Assembly: GCA_019410105.1 (NCBI GenBank)
Contig: DXTB01000051.1
Location: 1 to 5,348, forward strand
Source of the DNA: Clostridiales bacterium
GTDB lineage: Bacteria; Bacillota_A; Clostridia; Oscillospirales; Oscillospiraceae
Direction of reading: 5' to 3'
DNA length: 5,348 nucleotides
The notes below the pieces were generated by a model. It worked only from the letters and a program-made list of their open reading frames with translations. It did no database searches and was not told the origin of the DNA. Both the position numbers and the translations under genes were made by a program. How positions within the stretch are numbered: the stretch's first letter is position 1; the number at the start of each line of letters is the position of its first letter. Shown in pieces: positions 1 to 4,735 of the stretch.

Positions 1-19
1 AGATGTGTATAAGAGACAG
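1..19 (+). other. Tn5/Nextera mosaic-end adapter (sequencing artefact)
   Basis: The first 19 bases read AGATGTGTATAAGAGACAG, an exact match to the Tn5 mosaic-end sequence used in Nextera tagmentation libraries. It sits at the very edge of the window, which is where untrimmed adapter appears in assemblies. It is almost certainly not part of the genome. The ATG at 3-5 lies inside the adapter, so the apparent start codon of the first open frame and its first residues (MCIRDS) are artefacts. Confidence 0.96.
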
Positions 20-869
20 TTACTGGGATGCCCGTAGCCTCCCCTACAACTTAAATGTATATGCCTCAGCAGACGATTCCATCCCCCTCCCCGACGGCAC
101 CACCACCTCCACGGTGGCGGCGGTGACCGGCACGCCCGAGGCCCGGGCCCAGGCCGTGGCCGCGTTGACTGCCGCCAGCGCGGACTACGCGGGCCTGACC
201 ATCGACTTTGAGGGCCTGAAGGGGGATACCATAAAGCAGAATTATGTAACCTTTCTAAAAGAGCTGGACGCCGCCCTGCCCCAGGGGAAAACCCTCTATG
301 TCTGCGTCCAGCCCGACACCTGGTACACCGGCTTTGACTACCGGGGCATTGGCGAGGCCGCCGACAAGGTGATCCTCATGGCCCACGACTACCAGTGGAC
401 CTCCGTCCCCGACTCCTATGCAGGCACTACCAACACCGACTCCCCCGTCACCCCCTTCGCCAGCGTGTACGAGGCTCTGCGTGATCTTACCGACCCGGCC
501 ACCGGCGTGGCCGACCGGAGCAAGCTGGCCCTGCAGATCTCCTTTGGCTCGGCGGGCTTCCACGTGGACGGAGAGGACCGCCTGCTGGAGACCACTATCT
601 ACCACCCCGCCCCCTCCACCCTGGCTCTGCGCCTGGCCCAGCCCGACACCCAGGTGGTCTACTCGGAGGAGTTCCGCAATCCCTGCGCCCTCTACACTAC
701 CGAGGACGGCAGCCGTTACAAGGTCTGGTACGAGAACGAGCAGAGCGTGCTGGACAAGGTGGCGCTGGCCCGGATGTTCGGCATCACAGGAGTCTCCCTG
801 TGGCGCATCGGCAACATTCCGGCGGACGGTGCCTACGACGTGTGGAGCGCTCTGCTGACCCAGCGCTGA
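20..869 (+). CDS. Glycoside hydrolase family 18 protein, C-terminal part (5'-truncated)
   Basis: This is the C-terminal part of a GH18 (chitinase-like) catalytic domain, closest in pattern to the YaaH/SleL/YdhD group of N-acetylglucosaminidases that act on spore cortex or cell-wall glycan. The active-site strand reads AGLTIDFEGL at about nt 189-218, corresponding to the family DGxDxDxE motif. The catalytic acid Glu is kept (codon 210-212), as is the Asp two residues before it; the first Asp is replaced by Ala or Thr. Further GH18 landmarks are LMAHDY (nt 375-392), VWYEN (nt 723-737) and the closing strand GVSLWRIGN (nt 789-815), whose Trp lines the sugar site in this family. The N-terminus is lost at the contig end, so a signal peptide or LysM/SLH domains cannot be judged. 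The stop is 32 bp before the next gene, with no terminator between, so the two are probably co-transcribed. The family call is firm; the substrate is inferred. Confidence 0.88.
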
Positions 870-887
870 CCCGCTTACCATCTACTT

Positions 888-893
888 AGGAAG
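888..893 (+). promoter_or_regulatory. Ribosome binding site fixing the start of the YitT-family gene
   Basis: AGGAAG at 888-893 lies 8 nt before ATG 902. A GTG at 893 is in the same frame, but it overlaps this Shine-Dalgarno sequence and would have no usable spacing. The ATG at 902 is therefore preferred, shortening the protein by three residues to 284. Confidence 0.7.
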
Positions 894-901
894 TGAAACG
901 G

Positions 902-1756
902 ATGACCAACCGCAAGGAACTGCTGCGCGAATTCCTGCTGATGAACCTGGGCACCCTGCTGGTGTCGGTGGGGGTCTACTTTTTCAAATTTCCCAACCAT
1001 TTTTCCATGGGCGGCGTGTCCGGCCTGGCGGTGCTGCTGGGAAAGCTGCTGCCCCAGCTCTCCCCCTCTACCTTCAACACCATCATCAATGTGCTCTTTT
1101 TGGTGCTGGGCTTTGTAATGCTCAACAGGGGCTTCGGCGCCCGGACGGTCTACTGTTCCATTCTCTCCGCCGGGCTCATTCAGCTCTTTGAGTGGGCGTT
1201 TCCCATGGACCGCCCTCTCACCGACCAACTCATGCTGGAGCTGTTCTTCGCGGTGATCCTCCCCGCCCTGGGCTCCGCCATCCTTTTCAACATAGACGCC
1301 TCCTCCGGCGGCACCGATATCGCCGCCATGATTCTCAAAAAATACACCGGCCTGGACGTAGGGCGTGCCCTGCTCCTCTCCGACGTGGTCATCGCGGCGG
1401 CCGCCCTCTTTGTCTTTGACATCACGGCGGGACTGTGCTCCCTGCTGGGCCTGGCCCTCAAGTCGGTGCTGGTGGATAGCGCCATCGAGTCCTTCAACCG
1501 GCGCAAGGCCTTTTTCGTCATCTCCTACGACCCGGAGCATGTGTGCGACTATATTACCCATACCCTGGGCCGGGGCGCCACCGTATGGCAGGCCCAGGGC
1601 GCTTATACCCACGCAGAGCACCACGTGGTGCTCACCGTCCTCACCAGGGGGCAGGCCGTGCTTCTGCGCCGCTACCTGAAAAAGATTGATCCCCATGCTT
1701 TTCTGATTGTAGCCAACTCCAGTGAAATCTTTGGAAAGGGCTTCTTACAGCCCTGA
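902..1756 (+). CDS. YitT family membrane protein (DUF161 + DUF2179)
   Basis: This 284-residue integral membrane protein has the usual YitT-family length and architecture. The N-terminal two thirds carry about six hydrophobic segments (roughly residues 11-28, 37-50, 58-74, 84-99, 110-130 and 155-195). They include the glycine-rich motifs GGVSGLAVLLG (37-47) and SSGGTDIAAMIL (134-145) typical of the family. The soluble C-terminal domain, about residues 203-282 (KAFFVIS... through ...NSSEIFGKGF), matches DUF2179, a small alpha/beta domain assumed to be cytoplasmic. The transported substrate and role are not established for most members; Bacilli and Clostridia often encode several paralogues, so I give no gene symbol. 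It follows the GH18 gene by 32 bp and is closed by a strong terminator, suggesting it ends that transcription unit. It is unlikely to be functionally tied to the segregation genes downstream. Confidence 0.9.
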   Translation: MTNRKELLREFLLMNLGTLLVSVGVYFFKFPNHFSMGGVSGLAVLLGKLLPQLSPSTFNTIINVLFLVLGFVMLNRGFGARTVYCSILSAGLIQLFEWAFPMDRPLTDQLMLELFFAVILPALGSAILFNIDASSGGTDIAAMILKKYTGLDVGRALLLSDVVIAAAALFVFDITAGLCSLLGLALKSVLVDSAIESFNRRKAFFVISYDPEHVCDYITHTLGRGATVWQAQGAYTHAEHHVVLTVLTRGQAVLLRRYLKKIDPHAFLIVANSSEIFGKGFLQP

Positions 1757-1762
1757 TTCTCC

Positions 1763-1797
1763 GCCCGCCCGGACCTAAATGCCGGGCGGGCTTTTTT
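1763..1797 (+). terminator. Rho-independent terminator after the YitT-family gene
   Basis: A perfect 10-bp GC-only stem, GCCCGCCCGG (1763-1772) with CCGGGCGGGC (1782-1791), encloses a 9-nt loop and is followed directly by six T residues (1792-1797). It begins 6 bp after the stop codon. The opposite strand has no T tract, so it acts on + strand transcription only and insulates noc from the upstream unit. Confidence 0.95.
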
Positions 1798-1827
1798 GCT
1801 GTGCAGGAGCAGAGCAAAATTAGCCCT

Positions 1828-1847
1828 GTGCCGCTTAACAGCGGCAC
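1828..1847. repeat. Short perfect inverted repeat (hairpin)
   Basis: GTGCCGC (1828-1834) and GCGGCAC (1841-1847) form a perfect 7-bp stem around the 6-nt loop TTAACA. There is no T tract on either side, so it is not a terminator. It is the first of several inverted repeats in the otherwise gene-free stretch between the YitT-family gene and noc. Confidence 0.5.
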
Positions 1848-1856
1848 GGCCATGGG

Positions 1857-1961
1857 ATGACAGCGCGTGGGTTGGTACGGCCCACATGCGCAAACACTTC
1901 ATGCGCCTGAGCCTTTGCGTCGTTTCGCGGTACGCCCTGTGCGCACGAAGCTTTCTGTCAT
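1857..1961. ncRNA. Candidate structured RNA or intergenic repeat element (three-way-junction fold)
   Basis: The 1798-2045 interval has no credible coding sequence but can be folded. ATGACAG (1857-1863) pairs perfectly with CTGTCAT (1955-1961) as a closing stem. Inside are two arms. One is CGC+GTGGG (1864-1871) with CCCAC+GCG (1881-1890), interrupted by a 2-nt AT bulge. The other is CTTCATGCGC (1897-1906) with GCGCACGAAG (1941-1950), with a single A-C mismatch, and a further GCGT/ACGC stem (1917-1920, 1932-1935) inside it. The strand is unresolved because paired elements read equally well on both. I recognise no known RNA with confidence. It could equally be a dispersed palindromic repeat of the genome. 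The pairing is seen in the sequence; function is inference. Confidence 0.35.
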
Positions 1962-1962
1962 T

Positions 1963-1980
1963 TTGGAAAATATTTCCCAA
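1963..1980. other. AT-rich near-palindrome upstream of noc
   Basis: TTGGAAAATATTTCCCAA is symmetric at 16 of 18 positions. It lies about 35-50 bp upstream of the putative noc promoter -10, a place where a dimeric regulator could bind. Its right arm TATTTCCC equals one half of the Bacillus Noc-binding consensus, but the two halves are in the inverted, inside-out order, so it is not a normal Noc site. No regulator can be assigned. Confidence 0.3.
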
Positions 1981-2013
1981 TCGACGGCATCCGGCTTTTT
2001 TTGCACCAAAATA

Positions 2014-2022
2014 TGGTAATAT
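2014..2022 (+). promoter_or_regulatory. Possible extended -10 promoter of noc
   Basis: TGGTAATAT contains the extended -10 element TGn followed by TAATAT (4 of 6 against TATAAT, with the outer positions kept). There is no good -35 box at 16-18 bp. An alternative is TTGCAC (2001-2006) with TATGGT (2022-2027), but the 15-bp spacer is short. The segment is the only AT-rich stretch between the upstream terminator and the noc ribosome binding site, so a promoter is expected here; the exact hexamers are uncertain. Confidence 0.4.
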
Positions 2023-2045
2023 ATGGTTAGTCAATATTCTACCGC

Positions 2046-2053
2046 AAAGGAGG
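2046..2053 (+). promoter_or_regulatory. Ribosome binding site of noc
   Basis: AAAGGAGG is a full-strength Shine-Dalgarno sequence 7 nt before ATG 2061. It fixes the noc start and argues against earlier in-frame or overlapping starts. Confidence 0.9.
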
Positions 2054-2060
2054 CTTTCCG

Positions 2061-2864
2061 ATGTCCTTACTGCGTCGAAAAGGACTGTTTGAGAGCACCA
2101 AAGTGCTGTTTCTCCCCATTGCCGCCATTTCCCCCAATCCGGACCAGCCCCGCACCTGCTTTTCCCGGGAGGGCCTGGAGGAGCTGGCCGCCAGCATTCA
2201 GGAGCTCGGCGTACTCCAGCCCCTGTCCGTCCGCCGGTCCAAGAACGGCGGCTACGAGCTGATTTCCGGGGAGCGCCGCCTGCGGGCCTCCCGCATGGCC
2301 GGTCTCACCGAGGTGCCCTGCATTCTGGTCAGCGTGGACAGCCAGGGCTCTTCTTTGCTGGCCCTGGTGGAGAACCTTCAGCGGCGGGATCTCAACTTTG
2401 TGGAGGAGGCCACCGCGCTGGCCAAGCTGATCGAGACCTACCATCTGTCTCAGGAGGAGGCGGCCCGCCGCATCGGCAAGTCCCAGTCGGCGGTGGCCAA
2501 CAAGCTGCGCCTGCTCCGCCTCCCGCCTGATGTCCTCACCCTGCTGCGGGAGCGCGGCTGCACCGAGCGCCACGCCCGGGCGCTGCTCCGCCTGGAGGAG
2601 CCGGAGCTCCAGCGCACGGCCGCCCGGCATGTGGCAGAGCAGGGGCTTACTGTGGCCCGGACGGAGGAGTATGTGGAAACCCTGCTTCATCCGGCAGACA
2701 AGCCCGCCCGAAAAAAACCAACCTTTGTAATTAAGGATGTGCGGCTGTTTCTCAACACCGTGACCCGGGGACTGTCCATGATGAAGAGCGCGGGCGTACA
2801 GGCCAACTGCAAGCGCCAGGAGACGGAGGACTCCATCTTGCTGACCATCACTATTCCCAAGTAG
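2061..2864 (+). CDS. noc: Nucleoid occlusion protein Noc (ParB-family CTPase)
   Basis: This 267-residue ParB paralogue is expected to spread from Noc-binding sites as a CTP-dependent clamp, tether DNA to the membrane and prevent division over the nucleoid. Domains in order: a short basic amphipathic N-terminus (residues 1-13, MSLLRRKGLFEST); the N-terminal CTP-binding domain with NPDQPR (26-31), GERRLRAS (70-77) and ENLQRRD (104-110); a helix-turn-helix (about 129-155); and a C-terminal dimerisation region (222-267) ending TITIPK. The C-terminus, with LNTVTRGLSMMKSAGV, resembles Bacillus subtilis Noc and not ParB. The four positions that separate Noc from ParB DNA specificity are Q142, K148, R153 and R170, a Noc-like set. 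The membrane helix joins the core with almost no linker. It has its own ribosome binding site and is followed by a terminator built around parS, so it is probably a separate transcription unit from parA. Confidence that it is Noc and not a second ParB is high. Confidence 0.93.
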   Translation: MSLLRRKGLFESTKVLFLPIAAISPNPDQPRTCFSREGLEELAASIQELGVLQPLSVRRSKNGGYELISGERRLRASRMAGLTEVPCILVSVDSQGSSLLALVENLQRRDLNFVEEATALAKLIETYHLSQEEAARRIGKSQSAVANKLRLLRLPPDVLTLLRERGCTERHARALLRLEEPELQRTAARHVAEQGLTVARTEEYVETLLHPADKPARKKPTFVIKDVRLFLNTVTRGLSMMKSAGVQANCKRQETEDSILLTITIPK

Positions 2865-2903
2865 AGGTGCGCCGTACGCGGAGGCCATGGCGGTTTTCCT
2901 GAA

Positions 2904-2947
2904 AGGATGGGGCTGTTTCACGTGAAACAGCTCCATCCTCTTTTTTT
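2904..2947 (+). terminator. Intrinsic terminator of noc built around parS
   Basis: Bases 2904-2939 form a 36-bp palindrome whose only imperfection is a G-T pair (2911 with 2932), which is a G-U wobble in RNA. As RNA this gives a 16-bp stem capped by an ACGU tetraloop, followed by one C and seven T residues (2941-2947). This is a classical rho-independent terminator, 39 bp after the noc stop. The inner 18 bp of the hairpin are the parS palindrome. The T tract is on the + strand side only. Confidence 0.88.
2914..2929. other. parS: parS site 1 (perfect)
   Basis: TGTTTCACGTGAAACA is an exact copy of the ParB-binding centromere consensus of Bacillus and Clostridia, extended by C and G to an 18-bp perfect palindrome (2913-2930). 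ParB dimers recognise it and load as CTP clamps that slide onto flanking DNA. It is embedded in the noc terminator stem. Confidence 0.97.
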
Positions 2948-2949
2948 CC

Positions 2950-2965
2950 TGTTTCACGTGAAACA
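2950..2965. other. parS: parS site 2 (perfect)
   Basis: A second exact TGTTTCACGTGAAACA, again with the flanking C/G pair (18-bp palindrome at 2949-2966). Its centre is 36 bp from that of site 1. It starts just after the T tract of the noc terminator and ends 13 bp before the -35 box of the parA promoter. Confidence 0.97.
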
Positions 2966-2978
2966 GTGCGAATTTCAG

Positions 2979-3007
2979 TTGAATTACGTCTACCGCCGCT
3001 ATATAAT
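2979..3007 (+). promoter_or_regulatory. Sigma-A promoter of the parA-parB operon
   Basis: TTGAAT (2979-2984) and a perfect TATAAT (3002-3007) are separated by the optimal 17 bp. Transcription would start near 3014, giving a leader of about 36 nt before parA, with AAAGG (3035-3039) and AGGTG (3041-3045) available as ribosome binding sequence. Because parS site 2 is immediately upstream, ParB bound there or sliding from it could repress or modulate this promoter; that regulation is inferred. Confidence 0.88.
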
Positions 3008-3049
3008 AGAACCTGACCCTTTGCAACGACCCAAAAAGGCAGGTGTGCT

Positions 3050-3835
3050 ATGGCAAAGACCATTGCGATTGTGAATCAAAAGGGCGGCGTGGGAAAGACT
3101 ACCACCTGTGTCAACCTGGCGGCGGCTCTGAAAAATCAGGGCTGCCGGGTGCTGGTGTGCGATTTTGACCCCCAGGCCAACACCACTTCCGGCTTCGGCG
3201 TAGACAAGACCACCTCGCCCAACATCTATGACGTGCTTCTCAACGGGACGGAGACCGCCAAGGCCATCTCCTCCACCTCCTACGGCGATGTGCTCCCCTC
3301 CAACAAGGCGCTGGCGGGGGCCACCATTGAGATAATCGCCCTGGAGCAGCGGGAGTACCGACTGAAAAACGCCTTGGAGCAGGTGGCGGAACACTATGAC
3401 TACATCTTCATTGACTGTCCACCCTCTCTGGAACTGCTGACCCTGAACGCCCTGTGCGCAGCGGATACCGTGCTGGTACCGGTGCAATGTGAGTACTACG
3501 CCCTGGAGGGGCTCAGCGACCTTCTCTCCACCATTCGCATTGTCAAGCGATCCCTCAACCCCAAAATTGCCCTGGAGGGGGTGGTACTCACCATGTACGA
3601 CGGCCGTACCAATCTCTCCATGCAGGTGGCGGAGGAGGTCAAACGCCACTTCCCCGGCCAGGTGTACGCCACGGTGATCCCCCGTAACGTCCGCCTGTCC
3701 GAGGCTCCCAGCTTTGGCAAGCCGGTGTCCGCCTATGACGCCCTCTCCCGGGGTGCGGAGGCCTACGATGCCCTGGCCCAGGAGCTGCTGGAGCACAATC
3801 AATACGCCGTCACCCGTGTGGAAAGGAAGGATTGA
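3050..3835 (+). CDS. parA: Chromosome-partitioning ATPase ParA (Soj)
   Basis: This 261-residue ParA/MinD-superfamily ATPase has the usual length for chromosomal Soj. The deviant Walker A motif KGGVGKTT is at residues 11-18 with the signature lysine K11; DFDPQAN (38-44) is the A' motif with D40; and YIFIDCPPSL (118-127) is Walker B. The segments PRNVRLSEAPSFGKPV (211-226) and VQCEYYALEGL (145-155) are conserved in this family. ATP-bound ParA dimers bind DNA non-specifically and are released by ParB-stimulated hydrolysis, moving or tethering origins; in Bacilli, Soj also controls DnaA. It lacks an N-terminal DNA-binding extension of the plasmid P1 type, which fits chromosomal ParA. It starts 42 nt after the -10 box and ends 3 bp before parB, so the two are translated from the same message. 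Confidence 0.97.
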   Translation: MAKTIAIVNQKGGVGKTTTCVNLAAALKNQGCRVLVCDFDPQANTTSGFGVDKTTSPNIYDVLLNGTETAKAISSTSYGDVLPSNKALAGATIEIIALEQREYRLKNALEQVAEHYDYIFIDCPPSLELLTLNALCAADTVLVPVQCEYYALEGLSDLLSTIRIVKRSLNPKIALEGVVLTMYDGRTNLSMQVAEEVKRHFPGQVYATVIPRNVRLSEAPSFGKPVSAYDALSRGAEAYDALAQELLEHNQYAVTRVERKD

Positions 3836-3838
3836 CCT

Positions 3839-4735
3839 ATGGCATTGGAACGCGGCCTGGGCAAGGGCCTGGGCGCACTGCTGGGGGACGCCGCCCTCCA
3901 GTCCCAGGAGGGGGGCTCCCTCTCCCTCCCCATCTCCCAGGTGGAACCGGGGCTCAAGCAGCCCCGAAAGCGGTTTGACGAGGAAAGCCTTCAGGATTTG
4001 GCCGACTCCATCCGCATCCACGGGATCATTCAACCCCTCACCGTCCGCCGGCTCTCGTCGGGCTATTACCAGATCATCGCCGGGGAGCGCCGCTGGCGGG
4101 CCGCCAAGCTGGCGGGCCTGAGCGAAATCCCCGCCGTCATCATCGAGGCCGACGACCGCAAGGTGATGGAGCTCGGCCTCATTGAGAACCTCCAACGGGA
4201 GGATCTGAACCCGATTGAAGAGGCCAACGGCTACAAGGTGCTCATGAGCGAATACGGTCTCACCCAGGAGGAGGTGGCCCAGCGGGTGGGCAAGTCCCGC
4301 CCCGCCGTTGCCAACGCCCTGCGGCTGCTGACCCTTCCCGACCCGGTACACCTGCTGCTGGAGGAGGGCAAGCTCTCCGCCGGCCACGCCAGGGCCATCC
4401 TGGCCGTGCCCAGCGGGGAGCTACAGAAAAAGCTGGCGCAGAAGGTCATTGCGGAGGAGCTCTCCGTCCGGCAGACCGAAGCTCTGGCCAAGCGGTTGGC
4501 CGCAGAACCCAGAGAAGCTGCGGAGCCCAAGTCCGCCGCCGGCCCTGACCTGTCCATTTATCTGCGGGAGGCGGAAAAGACCCTGGCTACCCGCTTTGGC
4601 CGCAAGGTTCACATCATCAATGGCCGGAAAAAGGGAAAAATCGAGCTGGAATACTACAATCCAGAGGATTTGAACACTCTGCTGGAGCTGCTGGAGCAGC
4701 TTCCCTCCGCCGGGAAAGGAGGGGTTTCCCTTTGA
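3839..4735 (+). CDS. parB: Chromosome-partitioning protein ParB (Spo0J)
   Basis: This 298-residue DNA-binding CTPase recognises parS. The N-terminal ERGLGKGLGALLG (residues 4-16) is the conserved basic peptide that activates ParA ATPase. The CTP-binding domain follows, with QPRKRFD (41-47), GERRWRAA (82-89) and ENLQRED (117-123). The helix-turn-helix spans about 141-167, and KLSAGHARAI (178-187) is the typical ParB segment after it. The C-terminal dimerisation and DNA-condensation domain is about residues 237-290, preceded by a linker rich in Ala, Glu and Pro (222-236). The four specificity positions read R154, A160, T165, G182: the ParB-type R and G are kept, with changes at the two middle positions. 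AAAGGAAGG at 3822-3830, 8 nt upstream, supports the start. It overlaps the next gene by 4 nt. All three parS sites in the window are likely targets. Confidence 0.97.
   Translation: MALERGLGKGLGALLGDAALQSQEGGSLSLPISQVEPGLKQPRKRFDEESLQDLADSIRIHGIIQPLTVRRLSSGYYQIIAGERRWRAAKLAGLSEIPAVIIEADDRKVMELGLIENLQREDLNPIEEANGYKVLMSEYGLTQEEVAQRVGKSRPAVANALRLLTLPDPVHLLLEEGKLSAGHARAILAVPSGELQKKLAQKVIAEELSVRQTEALAKRLAAEPREAAEPKSAAGPDLSIYLREAEKTLATRFGRKVHIINGRKKGKIELEYYNPEDLNTLLELLEQLPSAGKGGVSL
4715..4722 (+). promoter_or_regulatory. Ribosome binding site supporting a TTG start
   Basis: AAAGGAGG lies inside the 3' end of parB, 9 nt before TTG 4732. The TTG start overlaps the parB stop as TTGA. The first in-frame ATG (4864) would delete the N-terminal tail and most of the membrane segment, so the strong Shine-Dalgarno sequence and 4-nt overlap decide for TTG. 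Confidence 0.88.

Noticed and set aside
1616..1633. 18-bp perfect palindrome GAGCACCACGTGGTGCTC with a CACGTG core, as a possible parS variant
   Set aside because: Only the central CACGTG is shared with parS. It lies inside the YitT-family gene, where the codons for His-His-Val-Val (CAC CAC GTG GTG) make a palindrome automatically.
1828..1847. Inverted repeat as a second terminator
   Set aside because: Neither strand has a T tract after the stem, and a strong terminator already lies 30 bp upstream.
1796..2092. 98-codon + strand open frame across the spacer before noc, and minus-strand frames at 1641-1853 and 1672-2034
   Set aside because: They overlap the terminator or the noc start, lack ribosome binding sites, and have Arg/Cys/Ser-rich compositions typical of translated repeats. 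The + frame also runs through the noc ribosome binding site.
2067..3026. Long minus-strand open frame opposite noc and the parS region, with repeated FHVKQ peptides
   Set aside because: It is antisense to a clear noc gene. The FHVKQ repeats are simply the two parS sites translated in one frame (VSRET appears in another). No ribosome binding site or family match is seen.
2999..4387. 462-codon minus-strand open frame opposite parA and parB
   Set aside because: Stop codons are rare in the antisense frames of GC-rich genes; the composition is rich in Gly, Leu, Gln, His and Val without domains, and the + strand genes are certain.
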